Of a DNA stretch of 64,000 bases, positions 42,617 through 51,564 are shown piece after piece (position 1 is the stretch's first letter; each line of letters starts with the position of its first letter). The stretch comes from an uncultured Roseovarius sp. (GTDB lineage: Bacteria > Pseudomonadota > Alphaproteobacteria > Rhodobacterales > Rhodobacteraceae). Position numbers and translations under genes: made by a program. The stretch lies in contig CANMOU010000005.1 in NCBI GenBank assembly GCA_947499555.1, positions 1 to 64,000 on the forward strand, given 5' to 3'. A model generated the notes under the pieces. It was not told where the DNA came from and did no database searches. It worked only from the letters and a program-made list of their open reading frames with translations.

Positions 42617-43950
42617 TGCATCAGGGGGCGGTCACTTCAAACCTTGCGAAATGGATCGCGCGTACGGATGACCGGCCCACAGCGCGTGCGCGTCAGGCCG
42701 CGCGCCATGCGATTCTGGATTGGGTGGGCGTGACGCTGGCGGGGGCGCGCGATCCCCTGGTTACATTGCTGACCGAAGACGCGCCAGCAGCAGGCTACGC
42801 TCTGGTCCTTGGCACAACTGCACGGCTGACACCTGGCGATGCAGCGCGGATCAATGGTGCGGCCTCGCACGTGCTGGATTTCGACGACATCAACAAACGC
42901 ATGCGCGGGCATCCGACCGTCGCCATTCTGCCTGCCATACTGGCCGCCGCGGAGGATCACACCGGCTCTGCTGTTGTCGATGCACTGATCACCGGCACCG
43001 AGGTCGCCTGTGCCTTGGGCGAAATGCTTGATGAGGCGCATTACCTGCACGGCTTTCACACGACGGCCACTGTGGGCACCGTTGCCGCTGCGGCCGGGGT
43101 CTGCCGGTTGCTGATGCTTGATCAGGAGACGACGACCCGGGCGCTCTCAATCGCCGCCACCCAGGCCGCCGGGCTACGCATGGCGTTTGGCACGATGGTC
43201 AAACCCCTGCATGCGGGCCTAGCCGCCGAACGTGGCCTGATGGCCGCCCGCTGGGCGCGTTGCGGCATGACCGCTCCGATGGATGGAATAGAGCACCCAC
43301 AGGGCCTCGGCCCCGTTCTGTCCAACACGTTTCAGCCTCTGGCCATTCGCCCGGACACATCAGCCCCTTTTGGCATCGAAGAGAATGTCTTCAAGCGCCA
43401 TGCCGCCTGTTACTACACCCATTCCGCAATTGAGGCGGCAAAGGCGCTCTGCGCGGGCAAGGACACCGCCAAAATCAAGGCGCTCTCGATCGGTCTGCAG
43501 CCAGGTCTGCACAGTGTATGTGATATTACGGCTCCAACCAGCGGGCTTGAGGTCAAGTTTTCGGTTCGTCATCTTGTCGCTATGGTCCTGGCCGGGCGCG
43601 ATACAACCGACCCGGATGTGTTTGGCGACGCCTTGGCGACCGACCCGGAGCTGACGCAGCTTCGGCAATTGGTCGATGTGACCCAGCTGGACACCGACAA
43701 CCGGATGCTGGCCACCGCAACACTGACCCTCAAAGACGGCACGCAGGTGGTTGAACAGCGCGACGTCAGTACGCCCGCCAGCGATTTGGGCGCACAGGAA
43801 AGCGACCTGACCCAGAAATTCACCCGACTGGCGCAGTCCAGTTTGGGATCACGAGTTGAATCCATTGCCTCACGCATCCTGAACATGGATGCGAGCCACC
43901 CCATCGCCAACCTCTTGCGCGACCTCACCGTCGGAGACCAGACAGAATGA
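42616..43950 (+). CDS. MmgE/PrpD-family protein (2-methylcitrate dehydratase-like)
   Basis: A 444-aa protein. The ATG at 42616 overlaps the dehydrogenase stop (TGATG); a longer frame upstream overlaps that gene and is ignored. Family marks are the N-terminal AILDWVGVTLAG, HVLDFDDINKRMRGHPTVAILPA (the conserved DxxDD-type helix) and FHTTATVGTVAAAA. Members dehydrate methylcitrate or cis-aconitate-like acids, and many catabolic paralogues have unproved substrates. Here it would act on a tricarboxylate-like or branched hydroxy acid intermediate. It overlaps the ALDH gene by 4 bp. Confidence 0.9.
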   Translation: MHQGAVTSNLAKWIARTDDRPTARARQAARHAILDWVGVTLAGARDPLVTLLTEDAPAAGYALVLGTTARLTPGDAARINGAASHVLDFDDINKRMRGHPTVAILPAILAAAEDHTGSAVVDALITGTEVACALGEMLDEAHYLHGFHTTATVGTVAAAAGVCRLLMLDQETTTRALSIAATQAAGLRMAFGTMVKPLHAGLAAERGLMAARWARCGMTAPMDGIEHPQGLGPVLSNTFQPLAIRPDTSAPFGIEENVFKRHAACYYTHSAIEAAKALCAGKDTAKIKALSIGLQPGLHSVCDITAPTSGLEVKFSVRHLVAMVLAGRDTTDPDVFGDALATDPELTQLRQLVDVTQLDTDNRMLATATLTLKDGTQVVEQRDVSTPASDLGAQESDLTQKFTRLAQSSLGSRVESIASRILNMDASHPIANLLRDLTVGDQTE

Positions 43951-45428
43951 ACGACATTCAAGACTTCCAGATGCTCATCGGTGGCGAGGCCCGTTCAGCC
44001 CATGATGGCGAATGGATCGAAAGCACCTTTCCCTTCACACGTCAGACTTGGTGCCGCATTCCCCGCGGCAAGGCGCGTGATGCCACCGATGCCGTCACCG
44101 CTGCCGAGGCCGCCCTTGAGAGCGCCGAATGGGGAGGAATGACGCCGACTGCGCGGGGCAAGCTGCTCTACAGGCTGGCAGATCTCTTTGAGGCCAAGGC
44201 GGAAGAGTTCGCGCGGCTTGAGGTGATGGACAATGGCAAGCGCATCACCGAGATGGCAGGCCAGATGCGCCGCATCCCGGATTGGTACCGTTACTTTGCC
44301 GGGCTTGCCGACAAGGTCGAGGGGGCGGTGCTGCCCAATGAAAATCAGGCGGTCCTCAACATCACGCGCCCCATGCCGGTGGGCGTCGTGGTCTGTATCA
44401 CACCCTGGAATTCGCCACTGTTGTTGGCGGCCTACAAGCTGGCCCCGGCGCTGGCCGCGGGCTGTACCGTGATCCTGAAACCGTCGGAGTTCACATCCGC
44501 CTCCTCACTGGCGTACGGTGCGCTGTTCGAAGAGGCGGGCTTCCCGCCAGGTGTGGTCAATGTTGTCACAGGGTTTGGCCACGAGATCGGCGAGGCGCTG
44601 GTCACCGATTCCCGCATCGCCAAGGTCTCCTTCACTGGAGGGGAGCAAGGCGGACGCGCCGTCTACAAACTGGCCGCCGAGCATTTCCACGAAGTCGCGC
44701 TGGAGCTCGGCGGTAAATCCCCCAACATCGTCTTTCCCGATGCCAATCTCGATAATGCGGCCAACGGGGCCATGGCGGGCATCTTTGCGGCCTCTGGCCA
44801 AACCTGCATCGCAGGATCACGGTTGTTGGTACACCGCGCTGTCCACGACGACGTCGTCGATCGCATCATCAATAAGGCGAGCAACATCCGTATGGGCGAC
44901 CCGCTTGACCCGGCGACCCAGATGGCGCCAGTCGCCACTGAGGCGCAGCATGCCAAAATCCTGGAATACATTGAGATTGCCAAATCCGAAGGTGCCACCT
45001 GCGTTCTGGGCGGCAAGGCCGGGCAAGGGCCGGACTGCGGCGTTGGCCTGTTCGTCGAGCCGACCATATTCACCGACGTCACCAATGACATGCGCATTGC
45101 CCGCGAAGAGGTGTTTGGACCTGTCCTGTCGGTGATCCCGTTTGAGGATGAAGAGGACGCCATTCAGATTGCCAACGACAGCAACTATGGCCTCGCTGCG
45201 GGGCTGTGGACGCAGGATATGTCCCGCGCGATCCGTCTTTCTGACCGCTTGCGAGCTGGCACTGTCTGGGTCAACACCTATCGCGCGGTCAGCTATACCT
45301 CCCCCTTCGGTGGTATCAAGCAAAGCGGGATTGGCCGTGAAAACGGCCTGAAAGCCATCGAGGAATTCCTCGCCACCAAGAGCATCTGGTTCAACACCGC
45401 CGAAAAGGTGCCCAATCCCTTTGCCTAG
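43947..45428 (+). CDS. Aldehyde dehydrogenase family protein
   Basis: A 493-aa NAD(P)-dependent dehydrogenase. The catalytic Cys is in SGQTCIAGSR and the general-base Glu in ALELGGKSPN. Cofactor-site segments ITPWNSPLLL and SFTGGEQGGR are intact, as is the C-terminal FGGIKQSGIGRE. The closest-looking members are betaine-aldehyde or semialdehyde dehydrogenases. In this pathway it may oxidise a semialdehyde released by ring or chain cleavage, or aldehyde from N-dealkylation. It starts 4 bp inside the MmgE/PrpD gene. Confidence 0.93.
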   Translation: MNDIQDFQMLIGGEARSAHDGEWIESTFPFTRQTWCRIPRGKARDATDAVTAAEAALESAEWGGMTPTARGKLLYRLADLFEAKAEEFARLEVMDNGKRITEMAGQMRRIPDWYRYFAGLADKVEGAVLPNENQAVLNITRPMPVGVVVCITPWNSPLLLAAYKLAPALAAGCTVILKPSEFTSASSLAYGALFEEAGFPPGVVNVVTGFGHEIGEALVTDSRIAKVSFTGGEQGGRAVYKLAAEHFHEVALELGGKSPNIVFPDANLDNAANGAMAGIFAASGQTCIAGSRLLVHRAVHDDVVDRIINKASNIRMGDPLDPATQMAPVATEAQHAKILEYIEIAKSEGATCVLGGKAGQGPDCGVGLFVEPTIFTDVTNDMRIAREEVFGPVLSVIPFEDEEDAIQIANDSNYGLAAGLWTQDMSRAIRLSDRLRAGTVWVNTYRAVSYTSPFGGIKQSGIGRENGLKAIEEFLATKSIWFNTAEKVPNPFA

Positions 45429-45437
45429 GAGACCGCC

Positions 45438-45806
45438 ATGAACGCCATTCTTCTCGATCTGACGCCCGATGAGGGCATGACCCGCACCCCCGATCCTGCG
45501 ATTGTGAAATCTGGAGATGGGTCTTCGACATTGTGGAACGGGGTCGATCTGGGGGATGGCACCCTGATGTGCGGTCAGTGGGTCGGCCAGCCCGGTGAAT
45601 TGATCGTGCGCCCGCGTGCGCATCACGAGATGTTCACGGTCGTCTCGGGCATGATCGAACTTGAGACCGAAGACGGCACCTTGACGAAAATCGGCCCCGG
45701 GCAGGCGGGCTTCATCCCCAAAGGATGGAGCGGTATTTGGCGCACCGTCGAGGAGACACGGAAAACCTACATGCTGCTCAAGGCCCTGCCAGGTGACAGC
45801 GCATGA
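45438..45806 (+). CDS. Cupin-domain protein (DUF861/EutQ-like)
   Basis: A 122-aa single-domain cupin with a clear motif pair: RPRAHHEMFTVVSGMIELE (metal-binding His residues near 62-63) and GPGQAGFIPKGWSGIWRT. DUF861-type cupins accompany amine and polyamine catabolic operons and are thought to be small-molecule isomerases, hydrolases or sensors. Function here is unassigned. It sits 9 bp after ALDH and overlaps the OCD-like gene by 4 bp. Confidence 0.85.
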   Translation: MNAILLDLTPDEGMTRTPDPAIVKSGDGSSTLWNGVDLGDGTLMCGQWVGQPGELIVRPRAHHEMFTVVSGMIELETEDGTLTKIGPGQAGFIPKGWSGIWRTVEETRKTYMLLKALPGDSA

Positions 45807-46780
45807 CGATCGTGCTCGGCGAGGCCGATCTGGCGGCGATTGCGCTGCCCGATGACGTGATCCGCGATGTGGTCGAAGCGGGGTTGGTGGCACAAGCAAC
45901 CGGGCGCGCGATTGCCGAGCCGACAAGTGTGTTCAACCCCACGCCCGGGCGGGATGATCTGATTGCGGTGATCCGTGGGGCATTGCCCGATCAACATCTT
46001 GCTCTGGTCAAAACGGTGGGCGGTTTTCCAGACAACGCCGACAAGGGCCTGCCTAGCAATCCCGGACAATTGACCCTGATCGAAACCGAAACGGGGCAGG
46101 TCAGTGGGCTTGTCTCCGCTGCGCGTATCACCACGGAACGCACTGCCATGGTGTCGGCCATCGGCGCGCAGCGTCTGGCGCGGCCGGGGGCCAAGGTGCT
46201 GGCCTGTATCGGAACGCGTGGCGTAGCCTTGCAATCGATCCACTATATCGCCCGGGCCATGCAACTGTCGGAAATTCGTCTACACGGTCGCAACAGTGCA
46301 GTGGCCGACGGCACCGCGATTGATCTCGCGCGGCTCTACGACATCCCGGTCAAGGCCTGTTCGAATTGGGAAAGCTGCCTGGACGGGGCGGACATCATGA
46401 TCGACGGCACCGCCCTTGCCGGAAATACACCGTTGTTTCCACTGGACGTCATCAAGCAAGGTGCCTTGGTCATCGCCTACGGCGCTTATAGCGCAATGCC
46501 CTCAAATCTGATGTCGCGTATCGACAGGCTGGTGGTGGACCGTTGGGTCGAGGATGGGCGCGGCGCGCTTGGCCCGCATATGCAAAGCGGCGAGGTCGTC
46601 GCCGCACAGGTTGATGCGCTGATTGGTGATGTCGTCCAAAGCAGCGCCTCAGCCCGCGATACCGACACCGACACCGTGTTTTTCAATCACCGCGGCGTCG
46701 CCGCCTGCGATATCTGTCTCGCCAACGCTTATCTCTCCGCTGCGCAACACCGCAGGTTAGGTACAACAGTTTCATTCTGA
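45803..46780 (+). CDS. Ornithine cyclodeaminase/mu-crystallin-family protein
   Basis: A 325-aa NAD(P)-binding protein of the OCD/mu-crystallin family, which includes ornithine cyclodeaminase, alanine dehydrogenase and delta-1-pyrroline-2-carboxylate (ketimine) reductases. A substrate Lys is in LVKTVGGF, a Thr/Arg segment in ARITTERTAMVSAIGAQ, and the Rossmann domain begins with GAKVLACIGTRGVA. Unlike many members, the first glycine motif reads GTRGVA rather than GxGxxA. With RidA and amine-oxidising enzymes in the same island, an imine reductase role is the likeliest. Confidence 0.88.
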   Translation: MTIVLGEADLAAIALPDDVIRDVVEAGLVAQATGRAIAEPTSVFNPTPGRDDLIAVIRGALPDQHLALVKTVGGFPDNADKGLPSNPGQLTLIETETGQVSGLVSAARITTERTAMVSAIGAQRLARPGAKVLACIGTRGVALQSIHYIARAMQLSEIRLHGRNSAVADGTAIDLARLYDIPVKACSNWESCLDGADIMIDGTALAGNTPLFPLDVIKQGALVIAYGAYSAMPSNLMSRIDRLVVDRWVEDGRGALGPHMQSGEVVAAQVDALIGDVVQSSASARDTDTDTVFFNHRGVAACDICLANAYLSAAQHRRLGTTVSF

Positions 46781-46792
46781 CGGAGGACAAAC

Positions 46793-47017
46793 ATGCCACT
46801 TGTGAAAATCGAATTGTTCGAAGGACGAACCCAAGCCCAAAAGAAAGCCGTGGCAGAGGGTATCTGCGAGGTGTTCCGCGAGGTGCTGGGCGGGTCGCCC
46901 GATCACAGTTGGATCATTTTCGAAGACCGCAGCCGGGATCAATGGTTTGTCGGCTCAAACAGCCAGACCGAGATCGACGCGATGCGCAAGGCGGAGGCGA
47001 AAAACAATGACGGGTGA
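46793..47017 (+). CDS. 4-oxalocrotonate tautomerase-family protein
   Basis: A 74-aa tautomerase. It keeps the catalytic N-terminal proline (MPLVKIELFEGRT) and the Arg that follows the first strand. The chain is slightly longer than classic 62-residue 4-OT. It probably ketonises an enol intermediate. GGAGG precedes the start by about 6 nt. The last 11 bp overlap the racemase-like gene. Confidence 0.9.
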   Translation: MPLVKIELFEGRTQAQKKAVAEGICEVFREVLGGSPDHSWIIFEDRSRDQWFVGSNSQTEIDAMRKAEAKNNDG

Positions 47018-47774
47018 TCCGCCCATCATCGGTATTCTGTCACCCCCCGACTGGTGCGAACCTGCGGTCCAAGAGTTCCCCATGCTCAGCGCAGCCCCCG
47101 TGCGCATGCAGCAGGCCATGGTGCCGCTACCAGGGCTGAACTATGACGACCTGCAGAACATTTCGGAGGCGCAAACGCAAGTTGAGGTGGCGGCGCAACT
47201 GCTGGGCAATGCCGGGGCGCGGGCGATTGGCATGACAGGCACGCCGTTCGTCTGGGCCGGATTGTCGACCAAAGCCGACATCGAGGCCCGGCACGCGAGC
47301 ATCGCGCAAGCGGCGGGCTGTGACGTGGTGATGGCCGGAACCGCGATTTGCGAGGCGCTGCAAGATCTTGGCGCGCGCCGCATCGCTGTTGCCACACCCT
47401 ATTACACCGAGAGCTGGCGGGAGCAGACGCGTGTTGCCCTTCATGCGTTCGGCTTTGATGTGGCCTCGATTGCGTCAGCAGACAGCATGGACAGTATCAC
47501 GCGCATCAAGAGCATCGCGGATCATGATGCAACAACGGATATGGACACGGTATTGCGACTGCTAACGGATTTGCGTCGTCAAGACCTCGACACAGATGCC
47601 CTGGTGGTGGCCGGAGCAGGTGTCCGGATGCTGGACGCCACACCACGGTTCGAAGCCGAGCTGGGGTGCCCCATCGTGTCGTCGGACACCGCCCTTTACT
47701 ACGCGCTACTTAAGACCGTTGGCTTGCCATGTCAGCCTGGTTTGCTGGGCCGCATGGAAGCGGCATTGCCGTAG
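47007..47774 (+). CDS. Asp/Glu racemase-superfamily protein (AMDase/maleate isomerase-like) lacking the usual cysteines
   Basis: A 255-aa protein resembling arylmalonate decarboxylase and maleate cis-trans isomerase (MTGDPPIIGILSPPDW start, later RIAVATPYYTE and VVAGAGVRMLD). The superfamily uses Cys at the end of the first and/or second half. Here the first loop reads GMTGTPFVWAG and the second VVAGAGVRML, with no Cys at either place, and the remaining Cys residues (for example in TAICEAL) are elsewhere. The fold call is firm but ordinary racemase chemistry is doubtful. The ATG at 47007 is chosen; it overlaps the tautomerase gene by 11 bp. It is the last gene of the right operon. Confidence 0.8.
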   Translation: MTGDPPIIGILSPPDWCEPAVQEFPMLSAAPVRMQQAMVPLPGLNYDDLQNISEAQTQVEVAAQLLGNAGARAIGMTGTPFVWAGLSTKADIEARHASIAQAAGCDVVMAGTAICEALQDLGARRIAVATPYYTESWREQTRVALHAFGFDVASIASADSMDSITRIKSIADHDATTDMDTVLRLLTDLRRQDLDTDALVVAGAGVRMLDATPRFEAELGCPIVSSDTALYYALLKTVGLPCQPGLLGRMEAALP

Positions 47775-47933
47775 CTCAAGACAGTGCCAGAGGACGGAAT
47801 AATGCGCAGGCGTCAGGGCTGCCGCATGACAAAATTCTACTGCGAATAATTGACTCCGGGTCAATAATCTTTATCAATAAGAAATAATTTATCAGAGAGG
47901 CAATAGTGCCTTTCGTCAGGGAGGACTTAGAGT
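47775..47933. promoter_or_regulatory. Promoter/operator region of the binding-protein gene
   Basis: A 159-bp AT-rich gap. It contains the perfect palindrome TTGACTCCGGGTCAA at 47850-47864 (arms TTGAC/GTCAA), running into GTCAATAA, the word also found in the divergent promoter at 35273. GGGAGGA at about 47919 is the ribosome site for the following gene. This suggests a separately regulated transcript under the same regulator. Confidence 0.6.
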
Positions 47934-49496
47934 ATGACCAAACTTATCAGACCCCGCAGCGGTATGGATCGTCGTGCATTCCTGGGCACAGCGGCCGCCG
48001 GTGCTGCACTTGCCACCGGAATGGTGCCTAGCTTTGCTCGGGCTGAGCCCGAACGCGGCGGGACAATCCGCGTTGCAAAAGCGCATGGTGCCACCACCGA
48101 TACGCTTGACCCGCGCACAACCGACAATGGTTTCACCATTGCACTGGCCTACGGGATCCATGGCTTTCTAACAGGCGTTGCGGCAGACAGTTCCACCGAG
48201 CCGCAGATCGCAGAAAGCTGGGAGGCCAACGACGATGCGACCGTCTGGACTTTCAAGATACGTTCCGGCGTGACCTTCCACAACGGCAAGACCGTCACCC
48301 CCGAAGACGTAGTCGCATCCCTGCAGTTCCATATGGGCGAGGACTCGACCTCGGCGGCAAAACCATTGCTGGCTGCCATCTCGGACATGCAGGTTGAAGG
48401 CGACAGCGTGGTCTTCACGCTCTCCTCGGGCAGTGCGGATTTCCCGTTTACCTTCACCGACTACCATCTTGCGATTCTGCCCACATCCGATGACGGTGTC
48501 GCATGGCGCGACGGCATCGGGTGCGGGCCATACAAACTGGTCGAGTTCAACCCCGGCGTCGCGGCCATCGTCGAGCGCAATGAAAACGATTGGGACAGCA
48601 ATCGTGGTTTCTTTGACCGGATCGAGATGCTGTCGATCGTTGATCTTAATGCGCGGACTACGGCCCTCGTATCGGGTGATGTCCACGCTATTGACCGGCT
48701 TGACCCAAAAACAGTTGGCCTGATGGAGCGCAACACCAATGTCACGATCAATTCGGTCGCGGGAACACAGCACTATACCTTTGCGATGAACACCACGGTG
48801 GATCCCTATACGGATCGCAACATCCGTCTTGCGATGAAACACGCGATCAACCGCGAAGAGTTGGTCGAAAAAATCCTGTTCGGGTATGGATCGGTGGGCA
48901 ACGACCACCCCATCGGACGCGGTCAGCGATTCTTCAACAACGAGCTGGCGCAGACCACATACGATCCAGACAAGGCAAAATTTTATCTCAAGGAAGCAGG
49001 CCTCGACAGCCTCAGCGTTGAATTATCTGCCGCCGATGCCGCATTCGCCGGCGCGGTAGATGCCGCCGTTCTCTATCAGAACTCGGCCAAGGCTGCTGGG
49101 ATTGATATCACCGTCAACCGTGTGCCCAATGACGGATATTGGTCCGATGTCTGGATGAAAGACCCGTTGACGGCTGTCTACTGGGGCGGGCGCCCGGTCG
49201 AAGACGCTATGTTCTCGCTTACCTATCAAAGCGGTGCGGCCTGGAACGACACGTTCTGGAGCAATGCCCGATTTGACGAGCTTCTTGTGGCGGCCCGCGC
49301 CGAACTGGATGAAGACAAACGCCGTGAGATGTACTGGGAAATGCAAGAAATCCTCAACCAGGATGGCGGGCAGATCGTCCCGATGTTTGCAAGTTTCATC
49401 TTTGCCACAAGCAACGACATCTTGGTCAGTGACACCTTTTCCTCTCACTGGGACATGGATGGCGAACGCTGGATGGAAAGGTGGTCCTTCGCCTAG
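47934..49496 (+). CDS. ABC transporter substrate-binding protein (peptide/opine/nickel family, SBP_bac_5)
   Basis: A 520-aa periplasmic protein with a twin-arginine signal (DRRAFLGTAAAGAALATG, cleaved after about ARA). The body has the family's YDPDKAKFYLKEAGL-type and FHNGKTVTPEDVVASL segments. It should capture the pathway substrate for import. No permease or ATPase genes follow; the sequence passes into the defence island 866 bp later, so the rest of the transporter is lost, displaced or encoded elsewhere. Confidence 0.93.
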   Translation: MTKLIRPRSGMDRRAFLGTAAAGAALATGMVPSFARAEPERGGTIRVAKAHGATTDTLDPRTTDNGFTIALAYGIHGFLTGVAADSSTEPQIAESWEANDDATVWTFKIRSGVTFHNGKTVTPEDVVASLQFHMGEDSTSAAKPLLAAISDMQVEGDSVVFTLSSGSADFPFTFTDYHLAILPTSDDGVAWRDGIGCGPYKLVEFNPGVAAIVERNENDWDSNRGFFDRIEMLSIVDLNARTTALVSGDVHAIDRLDPKTVGLMERNTNVTINSVAGTQHYTFAMNTTVDPYTDRNIRLAMKHAINREELVEKILFGYGSVGNDHPIGRGQRFFNNELAQTTYDPDKAKFYLKEAGLDSLSVELSAADAAFAGAVDAAVLYQNSAKAAGIDITVNRVPNDGYWSDVWMKDPLTAVYWGGRPVEDAMFSLTYQSGAAWNDTFWSNARFDELLVAARAELDEDKRREMYWEMQEILNQDGGQIVPMFASFIFATSNDILVSDTFSSHWDMDGERWMERWSFA

Positions 49497-50361
49497 AATG
49501 ATCGCCGAAAGTATTTGAAGAAACTTCGGAGTTGGCTGCTTCGCGACTGGCTCCGAAGAGTACATTGGCCCCGTATTGGTAGGTGAGGTGGGCATCTCTA
49601 CAGCCACCCGGTGTCACTGGTTGTTATTGATTGAAGAAACAGCAGAGCAACGCTTTTGGTAGGCTTGATTGCAGCCAGATGTTACATTGGGACAGCTTTG
49701 ATTGACCGGTTTTCAATATGGATAAGAGATCTTAGAAGTATCCTCGTCATCATCAAAACGGTATCACTGCAGGTGCACAAATTTTCTGCATCAAAAATAG
49801 CTGTAGGCGCGTATCTTCACTTCGTCCGCGCCTTTCTTGTCTGACGTGGTTGCGGCGACAGTCGAGTTTCGCGAATGACCGGTCCAGGGAGATCCGCCGC
49901 ATAACTGCTGCGCGAACGCTGCAACCGCAGGAAAATGCTGCGTCAGCAATAGCCGCGACTGCACAAGTCCGGTTTGTCCGCACAGCAGACTCCAAACGAC
50001 CGGGTTTGAATGACAACTTTCGTGATAAGGGGGTCCCATTATCGTTACCGGCCTGAAGCCATTGTCGAAGCTTGGATGGGGCGCGTTCATCGAAGCTACC
50101 AATCTCAAAACAGTCGCGAGCAAATTGGACAGCCCGTGCGGTGGCATCCATGGTTATGTGACTGGGCGAGGGTTTTTTTCTTGAAGCCGTCCGTGCCAGA
50201 AGGACAACAGTTATCTGGATGCTATTTTTGGGTCGACTACGCCTCTCACGGCGGTTGGCAAGCAAGAACGCGCATTCTACAGTTGCTTGGGGGTTGTGAT
50301 TTTGGGGGACAAATTTTCAGTGGAAGTACGGGGTTGATTGTGCAGATGATGGGATGACTCT
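49497..50361. other. Non-coding boundary between catabolic and defence islands
   Basis: This 865-bp, more AT-rich stretch has no supportable gene. A perfect 8-bp inverted repeat (CTTCGGAG 49524-49531/CTCCGAAG 49551-49558) lies 28 bp after the binding-protein stop and may end its transcript, although no T-run follows. The position where permease genes would be expected and the change in base composition suggest an integration boundary. Confidence 0.45.
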
Positions 50362-51564
50362 TTGAGCTCTGGTACAGGCGATAAGTTCTCTGCGGGCCCA
50401 CAAGGTTTGGGTTATATCTACCAACCCCGGATGGCTCTCCTAAAGCTATTGGAAGAACCGGAACGAACCGGTGTCCTTATTGAGGGTCAAGATGACTTAG
50501 AATTCATTCTAGAAGATGGAAGTCGATCACTCGCGTCGCTAAAACACCGCGCGCATGGAAATCGCCTAACAGACCTCAGTACAGATTTCTGGAAATCAGC
50601 ACGGATATGGTTGGAAAGATACGCAGCATCAGGAAAATCAGTCAGCAATTTACGTTTCTTCCTATTTACAACGGGAGCAGTTGCCGAAAACTCTTTCCTC
50701 AAGCAATTCTTGCAAGATGCCGAATCTATGAAAGAGGGCAACGCACAGAGCTTTGAAATCGCACTCTCAGAAAGTAGCGCAAAGATCGTCGCGGAGGTGG
50801 AGACCAGTTACTTCGGTTTGAACGAAGAAGAGAGAACAGACTTTCTAGATAGAATAACGATCTTTGACGCGAGCCCACGCATAACGGAGATCCCAGACCT
50901 TCTTTCGGATAGGCTCTTGCGTACGGTTAGGCGTGAATATCGCCAATCTGTTATGGAACGCCTAGAAGGCTGGTGGAATGATCTAGCCATTCGGCAAATT
51001 GCGGGAGAAAGAACGGATCCGATCTATGGAGCGGAAGTATCTGACAAGTTATCCGCAATCGCCGAAGAGTATCGATCTGACAACCTGCCTATAACATTTG
51101 TGGGAAAGCAACCCGCTGGAATTGACCCGGACACTGACCAACGCCTTTTTGTAAAGCAATTGAGGCTCTTGGGTACTTCGGCAGACAGGATTCAATCAGC
51201 CATCATAGACTACTATCGGGCGTTCGAACAGCGATCGAGCTGGGCGCGCGAAGATCTTCTGATCCCAGGAGAGATGGACGAGTACGAAAACCGCCTAGTA
51301 GAAGAATGGAAACGGTATAAGGCCTTCGTGGTCGAGTCGTTAGGAACCGAAGATTCGGAGGAAAAGCTCTTGGCTGCTGGGAGAGAGATTTTTAGATGGG
51401 CAGAGTTCGAAACAAGCAATCTGAGGATTCGAGAACGCGTTACCGAGCCATACGTTGTCCGAGGTGCCTTTCATATACTCGCAAATAATCGCCCACGCCC
51501 ACGCGTGCATTGGCATCCAAAGTTTCTAGAGCGAGTTGAAGAGGTACTGGAGGGCGGTTCTTGA
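50362..51564 (+). CDS. ABC-three component system nuclease/effector protein (DUF4297/Mrr-like N-terminus)
   Basis: A 400-aa protein. The start is TTG at 50362 because an in-frame stop lies just upstream at 50347 and the first ATG would cut off the conserved GLGYIYQPRMALL motif. That GYxYQ opening followed by IEGQDDLEF…SLASLKHR (Asp44/45, Lys61) is the PD-(D/E)xK pattern of DUF4297/Cap4-type nucleases. The remaining part is the helical ABC-3C C-terminal domain. In these systems the ATPase is thought to license this effector on sensing invaders. It overlaps the middle-component gene by 4 bp. Base composition is more AT-rich than the catabolic island. Confidence 0.82.
   Translation: MSSGTGDKFSAGPQGLGYIYQPRMALLKLLEEPERTGVLIEGQDDLEFILEDGSRSLASLKHRAHGNRLTDLSTDFWKSARIWLERYAASGKSVSNLRFFLFTTGAVAENSFLKQFLQDAESMKEGNAQSFEIALSESSAKIVAEVETSYFGLNEEERTDFLDRITIFDASPRITEIPDLLSDRLLRTVRREYRQSVMERLEGWWNDLAIRQIAGERTDPIYGAEVSDKLSAIAEEYRSDNLPITFVGKQPAGIDPDTDQRLFVKQLRLLGTSADRIQSAIIDYYRAFEQRSSWAREDLLIPGEMDEYENRLVEEWKRYKAFVVESLGTEDSEEKLLAAGREIFRWAEFETSNLRIRERVTEPYVVRGAFHILANNRPRPRVHWHPKFLERVEEVLEGGS

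Noticed and set aside
49524-49558. Firm terminator after the binding-protein gene
   Set aside because: The 8-bp arms are perfect but the loop is 19 nt and no T-run follows.
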